64,000 nucleotides of DNA, taken from NCBI GenBank assembly GCA_036583965.1, contig JAZBQD010000034.1, forward strand, positions 11,844,040-11,908,039. Reading direction: 5' to 3'. The translations under genes were made by a program, and so were the position numbers. Positions within the stretch are counted from its first letter, which is position 1; every line of letters starts with the position of its first letter. This DNA comes from Prunella strophiata (Eukaryota; Chordata; Aves; Passeriformes; Prunellidae). The notes beneath the pieces were generated by a model, which worked only from the letters and a program-made list of their open reading frames with translations, was not told the DNA's origin and ran no database searches. Of this stretch, positions 42,243 through 55,387 are shown one piece after another.

Positions 42243-42300
42243 CATATCTATATAAATACATATATATGTGTGTGTGGATATATAAATACATAGATACACA
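42243..42300 (+). repeat. AT/GT-rich low-complexity stretch
   Basis: Imperfect runs of tatata and gtgtgtg, with 'atataaatacata' present twice. Confidence 0.7.
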
Positions 42301-45297
42301 GATTCATACATTATACAAAAATACAGACATTTTGTACAAAATAACTGATAGCATTGGGCATGAGGATGGGTTACTGAATACCTGCAATAATCAAAGAAGG
42401 CAGCAATTATTTTTTTCCCCTACAGGAGAAGGGTGCTTAACAAAATTATAATTTAAGCATTATTTATAGGGTAACCTTGTCACCAAAGCCTCTTGCAGGG
42501 GAAATAAATTAGGGCTCATCCATCAAGAGCAAATGCTGCTGTTCCAGTCTGCCCTGGTGCAGTTTCAAAGCAGACTAAGCAATCTGCCAGCATTTCACCA
42601 AGCACCTGGAGCTGAATCCCATCTCACCTGCATGGTTAATCACCCTTTCTGCACCACATTTGGGTAATCTGGAGCTGCCTGATTCAGATAATCAAAGTCA
42701 CATCCCCAGGGCTTGCCTCCACTGAGAATCCAGTACCAAACATCCAGGATGTGAATTACAAGATGTGAATTATCAGTGCCACAAGTGTTTGCCTTAGGTC
42801 CTCCTTCTCCCCACCAAATTAATATCTGCCTGTTCAGTCTAGCCCAGTTACCACAGTGAACTGGGCTGAGTGACCCAAAGGTAATTTCAGAGTGGAGGGA
42901 AGGTGTGGTGATGGAAATTAGTGTAAAAAGCTGCAACTTGGCAGGATCAGCTCTGCTGCTCCTTCAGACATTCCAGGTGTGTCTTTGGACACCTTTCCCT
43001 GTGGAGGTAGGAGAGTCATCTTCTTCACTTCCTACCCCTCTCTTATTTAAGTAAAGAATCATGCTTTACTTTTCCTTCTTTTTCGAGTCCTTCAAAGTTC
43101 CAGACTTCTGCAATATCAGCAGCAAATAACCTCTGCTGCTATGAAATGTTATTTTATCATTGTTAAGTGTCATTTGTCATAGCAGAATGACACTTCTGAT
43201 CTCTTAAAACGTTCTCCATGTGAGAGACCTTGATTTCCCCCTAATTAGCGAATTCCTTTCTGATATTCAGAAATAAAGGACATATTACACTCTAAAATTT
43301 TAGGATTAATTGGAGGTCACATCCAGCATGGCTGTGAACTTCCTGAACCATGGAAGAGGTGAGAAGACCATGGACAGTGTTGAACCATTTTTGTCAGAGA
43401 AAAATGATTTTATAGACTTTTATAACAAAACACAAGACCTTGGAAATAATTTCTGTTGGAGAAAATGACAGGGAAAAGCAGAGCAGCAAAGCAAAGTGCC
43501 CCAGAGCTGATGGCTCATCCCAGAGCAGCATGCACAGTGTCCTTCAGCTGACAGCAGTTTCATTAGCAGCCAGGCACTGCATTTGCTCCAAGGTGCCTAA
43601 AACAGCAGACTGACAGCCCTCCACTTGCTTCACCGGGCTGTGAGCCAGAGGAGCAGGGAATCAATTAGCAGACAGGCTAATTAGGTTGTATACAGTGTGG
43701 ACTAACATCCCAAAGCTGGGACCAGCAGCCCACCACCCTGAGGCTGCAGGAGCTTTAAGGGAGAAGTCAGAGACAAACAAGGACACATTTGGGCAAGCTG
43801 TGAGATGCTGCTCCATTGTGCAGACAGATCCATTAGATCCAGTCTATCCCAGAGCTGGGATTTGCTGTGGGGCACCTCTACCCACTGCCAGCTGCCAGGA
43901 CTCACATTCCCTCCCCACCCCATCTTCACATTTTTTTTGTAAAGTTCTTCTCATCCTCATATTTTTAAAGTTCTTCCCTGGTGTGAAAAACCTATTTGGA
44001 CTTTGGGGAGAGAGTTTTCTAGTTGAATCCTAACAGTAAAGCACCTTTTGCAGGCAGCAAATTACTGTCCAGCATAAAAAAATATGAAAACCCAGGAGGA
44101 AACAGAAAGTAGGAAATCCAGGAAAATAATCACCCACTTGGCCAGAGTGAAAGCAGCAGATTGCTTTGGAAGCTTATCCAGACCATGTGCAAGTATCCAA
44201 GATTTTTCCCTTTTAACTGTAGAGTAATCTATACCTACCCACTTGTGAACTTTAGTGAAAATAATGAACTGGCACATATTTATAGCAAAAGTCATGGCAC
44301 ATTAGGTATTCCAAAGGACTTATGTAAGCATCACTTTCTTTAATACAGCTTTAGAGAAAATGCTTTAAGAAGCTTTATCAGCATAAAACATATTTTGAAT
44401 TTAATGGAAATTAGTAATTGGCATGGCAAAGTCAAAGCCATCTGAGTGGGATGATTTAACCCTGTTGGACAGTAGTTTTCACTAACTATAATGGTTAATC
44501 TGCCAGTGGAGAGAGGAAAATTCTCTTCTATTGTCAAATGCAGAGAAACAAAGGAGGAAATTTCTGCAGCTGATGGGGACTTGTGGAAATAAATGGAATA
44601 TGCTAAGTTCTGTGGAATAAGGTGCATTCTTCAAAATAAATCAAATTAAGCCTAAATCGAGGAAACTGAGTCAGAGCAATGTCCCTTTGACTAAACTAAG
44701 CACTGGGGTTCAGTCTGGCCTCAGCCTCTGTCTCCTGAGCAGATATTTTCTTCTGACCAGGCTGGAGGGTCCTGGTGTGAATTTCCCATTGAAGTCCTCT
44801 GCTCTGAAATATTTGCACCTTCCTCACACCCATTCAGTGGTCGACTCCAAAATACATTTTATATGCAAATGGCAGAGCCTAAGGCTTGGATTTCCTTTCA
44901 GGAGTTGGTAGCAGAGTCCAGGGCAGCCAAGTCCTGTGTTGTTACACATTCCTGAATTTGTTCAGTTAGATGTATGAATTAAACAGACATTTACATGTGG
45001 AGAAGCTTGACAAGGCTTTGTGGAGTTTAATTTATACCCTGAAATTGGTTGAGCTTTGTCCCTTACCCCGCCATTCTTGCAAAGAACACCCAACCCCACT
45101 TACCACAGTAGATGAATTTAGAAGAAAGCCACTCTGTCTCAGGATAATTTTGTCATTTGGGGCAGTTAAGGACACCTCAGGCTTGGGGTGCATCCTTCTG
45201 TAGCTACAAGCCATCTGCTGGCAATCACTCCTTCACAAATTCATTTCCCTCTATCATCAAATATATCCCTATTAATTGAAAATGAAACTCCCTGGGG

Positions 45298-45329
<32 letters not shown>

Positions 45330-45385
45330 AAAAGAAAGAAAAAACCAACAAAACAAACAAACAACAACAAAAAAAAACCAAATAA
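45298..45385 (+). repeat. A-rich low-complexity tract
   Basis: A long run of A with scattered G, then AAC-type repeats (acaaacaaacaacaac). Confidence 0.9.
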
Positions 45386-48300
45386 ATTTTGATCCTGAAT
45401 GCAGCCAACCTGTGGGTACTGCTGGGCTGGGCTGACTACAGCCTCCTCCTGGCCAATCCTTCTTGCTGACTCTGCTGCTCCCTTAGACTGCAGTGGTGTT
45501 ATAAAGCCTTCCTGGAGCTATTTAAAAGGAGATCATTTTGGATTGCAAGACTTTTCCCGAATTCTTCTATTTTCTGGCACTTATCACTTGCTGAATTTTT
45601 GGATTCTTCCATTAGAAGCAGCAACCATATCAAAGCAAGAGTGGTTACCAAGGATTGTTGGTTTCCAAATGAAAGCCCAAATCCCACAGGAGTTAGAACA
45701 GTGAAGATGTGTAGCCCACTAAAATCTAAGATCTAATGAAATCTCCAGCATCCCTATGCCACTAAAATGTATCACTTCCCTTTAACAAAATGAAGCTGCC
45801 ATACCTCCAAGGTTTTCTTGCACTCAGCCAACTGTAATTTCTACTTTACATATATATAATTTGCTTTTGTTATAAAACCCTGAGCTCTGAGAAACATGTT
45901 GTCCACCTGTCACTGTCTTCCAGAACCTCCAGCACTGAGCTGATAATGCAACCTTTCATAGAAATACTCCTTTCTCTCCACCATGAGCTCCTTGGGGCAA
46001 GAAATTGTTTTTCCCCTCTTTTTGTGTGTTGTGCCTGACACAGCAGGGGCCAGATTCACATCAAGCAGCACATAATAGGATCTACAGTATAATGAGTGAT
46101 AACAAGCAGAGTGGTAAATGATGTCATTTAGTGGATACTGTCCCTGTGGTTCACTGATGGCAGTTTTTTTATTGAACAGGCTTTTCTTCACAGTTTCTTA
46201 CTGATCTAAAAGTCTCTCTCTATCATTATGCCTGTCTGGGTCTCTATTTAATGCTCTCCTACTGCAGCTTCTCTTCTACTGTCCCTCTTTTTCACACTGC
46301 TTCAGGGAGCTGGAGACTGTTCCTCTGTATCCTTTTCTTCTTCTTTGCCTTTCTTTTAATTTCTTTTCCTTTCTTTCTTTTCCTTTCTTTTCCAGTTTCA
46401 CTTTCCAGCTTGGTTAGCAGTGTGGACAGTCAAGTGTTTCTGAAGGCCACAGTGGGACTGCTACCACTGAGAAGCAGATTTTTACCAGAGATGATCCTCA
46501 CAATCCCACACTTCAGAACACACAGCAGGAGCTAATACAGGGCTGCTTGCTACATTTCAATTAATCATCTTGGCCTCATCCCATCTGCCACCTCTCTGCT
46601 TTGGTCTGGCTCACCCAGCTCCCAATTTCATAGCACTCAGTGCAGAAGAGCAAATTGAATCCAATCTCTCAGCACAACCTCCAGCATCTGCTGCCCCACA
46701 CTGGGATCCCAGCACAGGCTGCTCAGTCCCAGCCTCATCTCTCTTGTTTGTACCACAGCTCCCATTAGACCAAATGAAGAACATATTAATTGATTTGTAC
46801 CTGAACTCGGGAGTTCTACATGGAATAATTGTTAGAAATAATCACAGTAGCTCAGATCTGTGTGGAAATACCTTTTGACTTTGTCTTGTCATTATTTGCA
46901 GGGCAGCAAAGCCAGGAGCCCCAGCTCACCCTGGGAGCTCATCTCTGCAGGTCAGAAGCAAATGAGAGATGCAGGTGAATAAATGGAGGGATGGGAAAGC
47001 AAAACAGGGAAAGATAGGCAAAATTCCAAGGCTTATACCATGTGTTCCTTTGAATAAGAACCACACTTATATGAGTGTGGTTTTCATTATTAACATTTTT
47101 TAAAAGCTAGTGAAACTTAAACAGAAGTAAATAAACAGAGCAATGTGTTTACTTCCATCAGTCTTACCTGCTTTTTAGAACAGAATTTCTCAACAATTCA
47201 TAAGTTTTAAAGAAGATGCTTTTAAAATCATAAGCACTATGTTTGATTTATCACAGATACTGAGGCCAGGGTGTTTTCTGGCACAACAGCCAGAGCAGGA
47301 GGCCAGGGCAGGAGGAGGCAGCCCTGGAGTCAGGCAGTTCCAAGCACTGTCTGATGAAGAGGGTGAAGTCCCAACTGCCCTTTGATACCACAGCCAGCTG
47401 TTTCCTGAGTTTTGTGGAAACAAACACATTTGTCCATGTGTTTGCCCCTGAGGAACACCTTATCTTGCATGGCCTTTTTCTGCATTGGCCATTCATGGGT
47501 TTCAGCAGGTAGTGGTGCACAGCAGATCTCTAAACAAGACATGATTGTCCTTTTTGTACCAAAATCAACCCCCAGTGAAATGATGAGCCTGGGAAAACTA
47601 ATGGAAATCCTATTATCCACCAGCCCAGTTCCACTCTGCTTTCTTTTGGAGGATGCCACCTCAGGCATTCACTTCTTTGACATTCATTACTTTTTCTGGA
47701 GCCCAGCTGCATTGGCTCTACCCCTCATTTCTTTTCCTCACAGCACAAATCATTTTGATGCCTGCATAGCTCTGAAACAAAGCAGCCATTTCTTCCTGCT
47801 CTGCTCAGCCTGGTCCTTCTGCTGGAGAAAATTCATGTGCCTACTGTTCTCAACCATCCCTGGAAAGGGAGAGGGCTGGGCTATGTTTAATAAAAAATAT
47901 CTTACACTGTTTACTGACCAAAGAGTTGTTCGACAGATGCTCCATTCTTAGCCATGCTTAAATTATTCCCTAAGCAAACAATACAAACTGCACACTTCAT
48001 CTTATCCAACACAAAAATAAACAGGACATGCAAAATATATGGTTCTGGTTTAAGTTCCCATATAAAGAACACTGATTTCTACTTTGCTTAAATATTTTCT
48101 GCATAATGTTTGCTCGGTAATTTATTCTTTTACTGGCTACAACAAATTAAATGTCAGAACCTGTTTATTTTATGAATTTTAAGACTAATAGTGAGTCTCC
48201 TATTTCAGCTTAAATAATGTTGTTGATGAGATACCTCTTGATGGATTGTATAAATAAAGCCAGATACAGAGATTAAAAAAAACAAGAGCTAGCTTTTTTC

Positions 48301-49857
48301 TTAGTTTTTCTTAGTTTACCAAAGAGTCAAGTCAATAAATAAACCAGCTCTATTTTCCCTAAAACTTCTCAGGAGTTTGGGTCTCTTGTAGAGGTAAGAA
48401 AAGACACTACCTGCAAGATCACTGCAGATCTGCTTTGCTGCTTTGGGGTCCCTCCTACCACATCCCCCTGTGTCCTGTCTCAGATGCAGCCAGGAGCCTG
48501 GAGGGGATGGGGTGAGGCTGGAGCTGGGGTGTCCCAGGGCACAGGGACAGCCCCCTCCACCTCCCAGTATGGCCCCTGGGACACCAGGCTGGGAGCCTCT
48601 GAGGCCAGTGCAAACCACAGAGCCCCTGTTCCTTCCAGCCTTGGTGGGCTCTGCCCATCCTCAAGCCAACACCCTCAGCCCAGCCCCACAGGTCACTCCT
48701 GCACAGCACTGCAGACACTGCCAGGAAGGTGGAGAGAAATCACTTTTCACCCTGACCTTTGAAATATGGAGCTGTGTCAGGCATATCAGACACCAGATCT
48801 CATCTGGAGTGAAAATGTCCAAGGAAGGATCTGATCCATCATGGCCCTTTATGCTGGGCTCACTCTGGGCTCTTCAGGGCTGCCCATAGCTTGGAGTAAG
48901 ATCCTGTCTGAAGTTCTCACATGCACTTGGTATAAATATTTCCCACTAATTAAAAAATTTGCTCATGAGCTGTAAGTGGATTAAGCCTGGCAAAGACCTT
49001 TTGTATCTCTAAAGCCACCTTGTGTTAATTCACAAACAAATTATACCAATTTATTTCACACAAGAAGGCAGAGGGAGTAAGAATCAGTTTAGAAACACCC
49101 TGGCACTGCTGGGAGCTTTCACTGCAAAAGCAGATGTTGGGCTCTTCTCTTGCTTTCTTGAAGCTAAAAACCAAAATAATGTGTAACACAGGTCTCCAAA
49201 GCCCCAGAGCTGCCATCCACCTGCTGCCAGCAGCTCCTGCCAATTGCCATGTGCTCAGAGCCCACCAGGAATGTATTTTGGTATTAAGACTTTTTTAACA
49301 GGGTCAGGGACAAAGCTCCTGCCTTGCTTTCACTACTGACAGGACTTAAAATTGTCAGCAGCAAGGAGTGCAGGGGTTGACAGGGCCCAGTGTGTGTAAG
49401 TCACAGCAGGGCTGCCCCTGGGGACAAGTCAATACTGGCTTCTTGGATCTGTCTCACCTTGTCACTTCCCAGCAAGTACTATATAAGAGAAGTGAATCAA
49501 AAGAATAAAACATCAGGGAACTTATGGGTCTGATTCATGGGAGTGTTTCTTCAGATTTAGGCAATTCCACCCAAAACTCTGCTTCAGAAATGCAGAAAAA
49601 CTGAATGCAGAGACCAAGGGTAGGAGCAGAGCAATTTCTGTGAGCACTGATGCAGGAGCAGTGATGCAGCCCTTGAGGGACACGAAGGATGCAGGTGGAA
49701 GGAGAAGGAAGGAGATTGCCTCAGTTTATCAATTGCTAATGCAATGAGCAGAGTAACAAAATGGGGAAGGCCTGGGGGGAAGAAATGATGTTCTGAGCTG
49801 TTGCTGAGCTCTGCTGCTCCTGCTGGGGTCCATGCAGGGGTGCTGGGCTCCCAGCAA

Positions 49858-49881
49858 GGGCACGGGGGGTGATGGGGAGGG
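49858..49881 (+). other. Canonical G-quadruplex motif
   Basis: G-runs of 3, 6, 4 and 3 are separated by loops of 3, 4 and 1 bases. This fits the standard G4 pattern, in intergenic sequence. Confidence 0.7.
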
Positions 49882-50425
49882 ATGGCTGCAGAGGAGAGAT
49901 GCTCTCAAGGAGGGCTCAGAAGTTCAGCTCTTCAGATAACTGGGGTGTTTCCTCTGGCTCTTGGGGAGGGTGGACCACCACCACCACCAGAGGGGAGGGT
50001 GGATCAGTGACAGACCCTTTTGTTTATGCTTTCAGTCTGAGGATGAAAGGCCATTTTTGGACACTGGAGGGGCAGGAGGGATGGCACTGACACCTTCCCA
50101 AGGAAGACAGACACAACACAAAGCAACTGTTTCTCACATCAAAGAGTTATTAGACTCCACCATCTTATTGTACCAGTGGGTATTCCCAAAACAAGTGGAG
50201 AAATACTGGTCTGACTTCTCTCCATAGCCAGGGGAGTGCTTGTCCTGCCTTGGCAGCAGGGATGAGACATCTGGGCACATCTGTGTTTCTTCTGTGTGCC
50301 CAAGGCTCCTTGGCCAGTCCCACCTCTGCAGAACTTGGAGGGCTGGATGCTGACACTCCCAGGAACAACCTGCCCAAGTGCCACTCTTCAAGTGAGATGT
50401 AGGCCAGAGAAATGTTAAAGGACAC

Positions 50426-50490
50426 AGAATCATAGAATGGTTTGGGTTGGAAGGAATCTTACAGATCATCCTGTCCCAACCCCCTCCCAC
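50426..50490 (-). mobile_element. CR1 LINE fragment, 3' tail, antisense
   Basis: 'agaatcatagaatggtttgg' followed by 'gttggaaggaatcttacaga' and 'tcatcctgtcccaaccccct' is the classic avian CR1 3' end in antisense. It is close to consensus, so relatively young. Confidence 0.92.
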
Positions 50491-53400
50491 TGGACCAATT
50501 TGATCAGAAATGGTAACAAAGCTGACAGGATCCATGTAAAATGGCTCCTTTATTTAAATAACTCTTTTACCAAAGTTTATTTCTTATGCAGCAGCAATGC
50601 TAAGAGGGACAGAACACCTCTTAGAGCTTCTTCTCACTGAAATTCCAAAGTCAAGAGAAAAGACCTGTAACTGAGACAAAGAGGATTTACTTCAGTTCTT
50701 TTTGTATCCATGTAGGTTGCTGAGTCTTTTCTCAGTGAATTACAATAGATCACTCAGCTCAGGATCTCTTTACAGTCTTCTAGAATTAGTTCCAATAACA
50801 AGTGATGGAAATATTCCATTCAGGCAAAGGATTAGGAGAAGATACACACAGTTGGTATGAAAATTAGCAGCTCATAAGAACAAAATTATTATTTCCTCTC
50901 CACCCTGCCACCAAATCTGCAGCCAGTAGTGGGTTCAGGCAGCTGAAATTAAGGGCTGCTTCATGTTTTATGGGAGCTGGAGGAGTCACTCACTCTGCCC
51001 ATCATCTTTTGGGGACCAGACCAGATGCTGAGAACACCTCAAGGCCTGTGTAGGGGCTGGGACCCCAGCAGGAGGTGGGCACAGCCCTTGGGAAGGAGCT
51101 GAGGTCCAACCTCCCCTGTCAGAGCAACCCCAGCCCCACACACAGCTCATGCTCAAAGGAAGCAGGGGGATCCTGCAGGAATGGCTCTGTTGTACTTCTC
51201 TGCTACTGAGAGGGGAAAGTTGAGCACTCTCTCTCATTCCTGTGCATTGGTTACTGCCACAAATCTGCTCTCCACCTGATGGACTGAGCTGTGTGACAAA
51301 CACTGCCTGAGGGTTCAGAGTTATCATCCAGGGAAGTGGCACATTCAGGGCTGGTTCACTGGGACTCAGAGCTGGAAAATGCTTTCAAAATGCACTGAAT
51401 AGAAATATAGATCAGTAGAAGAAATGCTGTCACAGTAGGGACAGACAAGGACAGCTGTGTCTTCATCCAGAACATCCATTTTTTATTCTTCACAGCTCAT
51501 ATTTTTATGGTTTTCTCAGGCATCATGTTTAATTCTAATTGGTTAGTAGCTTATGGCAATTCAGGTCATTGGTTAGTAATGGCTAGTGTACATGTCCATC
51601 AAAAACTTTCCTCTCCAGAGATGTTTACACTCTTGTCTCCTGGGAAAAAGATGCTTCACACAGGCAGAATCTTTCTTCTCACAGGTGCAAATTGGTTCCC
51701 ACAGGAATAGATTGATATGCAAGCTGATTCTCACTGTTGCAATTCCTTTCTCATAGGAACTTATCAGGCTAGCTGTCAGCTGTACCCAGCTGAAGCAGCA
51801 AGGCCTGAACCATGATTTTCCAAGGCCTTTCTTTTGTCAGGTTTTACCCATATGCCACAAAATACATCATAAAATGACTCTTCAAACATCACTGTCAATG
51901 GCCCAGTATCACAAATACTTTAGTGGCATGTTTGCTTGAGAAAGAGACTGTGAAAGGCATTAATCTGTGAATATTGGTATATTTTCTTCTGCAGGATGAT
52001 ACAGCACAGACCTATCAATGCAGGCCCCAAGGCTGGAGCAACCCAGATTATCTTGAATATCAAAATGTACAATCATGCATCATTGCCTGCAAAGGCAAAA
52101 AGATCACTTGGCATTGAGTAACTACAGCCTCATTATCATTGTAGCTTAATTATTATTTTTACTGCAAAGCTTTTCCCAGTGTCAGGCCCACAGTCATCTC
52201 TAAGAGGTTTATATTCCTCTCCCTGTAAATCAAACTTGGGACAAATAAAATTTTGTGAAACTTTGCTGACCTCCTGCTGCTGCCTCTGCATTGGCCTGCC
52301 CCAGCCAAATCCCTGTGTGTCCTCTTGGACAAACAGTCCAAGTCCTTCCACCAAAATTACACACTAAATTTGCATAGCCCTTGTTTTTTACTATTTCATT
52401 AGAGAGAAACAGTGTAAGACTTACATAAAGAGTGACCCCAAAACATGAGAAACTTGCAACCTCTGCACAGATCATCTCTGAACTTGAAAAAGGGCTCAGT
52501 GAGTTGGCTAACAGAAATATTTACCCAGCTAGAGGGAAAATACTCAGCCACAGATTTTTATCTAACAGTGTCTCTAGTGACAGCTTAACATAGAATTTGT
52601 ACTCAAAGGGGTAATTTAACTTCAACAAGCTTTTCCTACAAAGAACACTGAAAATTGCACTTTCTCTGGTCGATGCTTTCATTGTTTCTGGTATAATGTT
52701 CTCTCAGCACATAGAAGATTACTCATATTTTGTTACTCATATTATTTACAGACATAGGTCTCAACACATACACAGGTATTGTGTGTACCACTGAGATGTT
52801 GGAAAGAAAAACTGCTGAGATTTCCACCTCTCCAAGAGAGAGAGGTTTGAACCAGTTCCCAGATGTCACATGACAGTTAAAATAGAATTATACTCATGTT
52901 TTTATTCAAATAACTACTCTAAAATTACAAAAGATAAGTACTACCTTTCAGCATGAATAAACTTGAATACATGCTAAAAATAATCCCACATTAACTCCTG
53001 AAGTCGCTGCCTTCTGGAAGGTGTAAATGGATAGAGTTTGCTTTAGATGTTTTACATAACCATATGTCAAAAAATTCAATAGAACAAAAATTGCATATCT
53101 GAAAAGTGAATCTGCAGCTATTTGGGAGGTAGTGTCACTTATTTTTTTTAAACAGCAACTCAAATCTTTTATCTAAGATGAAGATTTTTGATGCAAATAA
53201 TTTTTTTATTCTGGTGTCATAAAAATTATAGGGGATGGACAAGAAGGTCTGAAACAGTCTAGGGATTAAGGTACAAATCTCTCACCCTCACTTAGAGCTG
53301 TTTGTACTTAAGAATGTGAGTAGCCCTGATGAAATCAATGAACTCCACTGCAGAGAAAGGGACAACTCAAAATGAGGAGGGCAAGCAGTGTCTGAGCCAC

Positions 53401-55248
53401 TTCCAATAAATGTCCTCCAGTGGCAGGCTGTGGTTTCAGCTGTAAACCAGAATCCTCTCCTCTTTTTTATTTTTGCATCCATATCACAGCAGATTTTTAC
53501 CTCAGCCAACTGGTAAGAAGAGCACAGGACATCACCTTTTGGCTCTGGTGCCATGGAAGATCCTGAGATCCTGCAAGCTCAGGAGTTATTTACTATATGT
53601 CACTTATTTCTTGTAAAGTTCTCTCACACAGTGTGTGGCACAGGGCAGAGGGACAGCACAGCAATGCTTCAGCAGCTGGCAGGGAGTTTCTTGAGAAGGG
53701 CAGGGCTGGGCTGTGTGTGTTTCTCATAACTCAGAGGACAATTTCCATCCTCAATTCAGGCATTGCTTTCACAAAGAACATTTCACCAGCAGAATGTCTG
53801 GAACTGTGAATAATAAAAGAAGTATTAACCCAAGTACACAGATTACAAGATACAGCACAAACAGCTTCTTTCTATATGCAAGGGTGAGTTCTGTAAATCC
53901 AAGGAAAGCAATACCATAAGTAGGCAAAATACAATACAAAATGAATTTGTAAGTACTAAACAAAGAGTTTGAGAACTACTGCAAATGGCAACTTCTGAGC
54001 ATTTAAAATGTGCAAGATTATGCCTTACTGGAACAGAATTCTTCAGGATTCATCCTTTGGGCTGTAATGTCAAGCACAGGATCTCTAAATACCTTGGCCT
54101 CACTCTGCCACTTCTGTACACATCTTAATTACCAAGACACACATTTTCAAAAATTATGGTATATATTATTATAGAACAGTTCTACTTCCCAACAGTATAG
54201 TGGTATCCAAATTCCAAGCTGATAAATGTGCAGTGAGACTCCTTAATGTTACTCAAAGTTCCAGTGTCAGGGAGGAAATTACATACTGGACCAGTTCCCA
54301 GAGAGAGTTTGTAAATTCATTTGGGGTCCCTAAACACTGTGCATGTGAGCTGGTTTTCCAATATGTTACTAGGCTCAACAACATTGAACAATTTGGGGGA
54401 AAGAAATTCCCTGTAGAAATCCCAGGAGTGGATAGCCTTTCCAACACAGAGTCTTTCCCTGTAATGTCCAACTCAACATCCATATCTGGTAGGACAGACT
54501 GACTTAATTTTTCATTACTGAGATCTATTCAGCACTTAACTCCACAGATCTCACTGCTCTAAGTTGGTTCTGCTCTGATGACTTCACCCCCTGGAAGGAT
54601 AAATGCCTGCCTCATTTGGACATCAAATACCACACACTGGGGGTGGGAGGGATTTTGAAAGTCCACAGCTTACCCTCCTGTCTCCTGACATGCATCAGAA
54701 ATTCTCCCTGCTCCAACTGGAGCAGAGAAATCCCAGCACAGGCTCTTTCACAGCCAGTCCCTGCAGTCATACATTTGCAAATCATTCTCAGCTGTGGATA
54801 TTTATGATTCAAACATTTCTTCTTTTATCAATAAACATCCTTCAAAGGCGAGACTTTGCTCTGTAACTAACTTGAATACAACAAGCAATTTTTAGGCATT
54901 TTTTTAAGATCCAAACAATATGAATGTACAGTTAAGAATCTTTATCTTTGCAATCAGTCATCTGTCATCATTTTCCTTCTCTCTACTTTCAAGTTTTAGC
55001 AGAACTGCATGATATTATGTCTTACATAATAACATAATACAGACTGGATAATTACCAAATATCCCATATGTTGTAGGTCATTCCCACAGCTGTTGGTGCT
55101 TAAACTCTTCCCTCCTGTTTCTCTGTGAGCAGGCATCCTACCAAGTGTTGATGTACACAATAAATTGGGTAAATCTATTTACCCAATATTTACAATATTT
55201 ACAAATTTATATTTACAATATAAAAGAAAAAGGATTCCTTTCCATTAA
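50491..55248. other. Intergenic sequence
   Basis: This is AT-rich unique sequence without a supported gene. A minus-strand open frame at 53769-53963 (64 codons) is strongly hydrophobic but lies in AT-rich DNA and has no recognised family. Confidence 0.65.
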
Positions 55249-55387
55249 GAGAGAAGAGAAGAAAAGAGAAGAGAAGAGAAAAGAAAAGAAAAGAAAAGAA
55301 AAGAAAAGAAAAGAAAAGAAAAGAAAAGAAAAGAAAAGAAAAGAAAAGAAAAGAAAAGAAAAGAAAAGAAAAGAGAAAAGAAAAGAA
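55249..55387 (+). repeat. (AAAAG)n pentanucleotide microsatellite
   Basis: An irregular GAGAA/GAAAA lead-in is followed by about 19 perfect AAAAG units (about 55279-55373) and a short degenerate end. The tract is purine-only on the + strand. Confidence 0.95.

Larger units (their letters stand above)
40302..50425. other. Intergenic sequence
   Basis: I see no gene I can support over about 10 kb. Noted items are a small CpG cluster at about 40790-41060, an AT/GT-rich stretch at 42243-42300, an A-rich tract at 45298-45385, a pyrimidine-rich run near 46320-46400 and a G-quadruplex motif at 49858-49881. The 179-codon open frame at 47412-47951 (+) shows no family signature. Confidence 0.65.

Noticed and set aside
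47412..47951. 179-codon plus-strand open frame
   Set aside because: No recognisable domain was seen, overlapping long frames occur on the other strand, and codon use does not stand out.
53769..53963. 64-codon minus-strand frame resembling a two-helix small membrane protein
   Set aside because: It lies in AT-rich intergenic DNA, where Leu/Phe/Ile-rich frames arise by chance. It does not resemble SMIM32 as I remember it.
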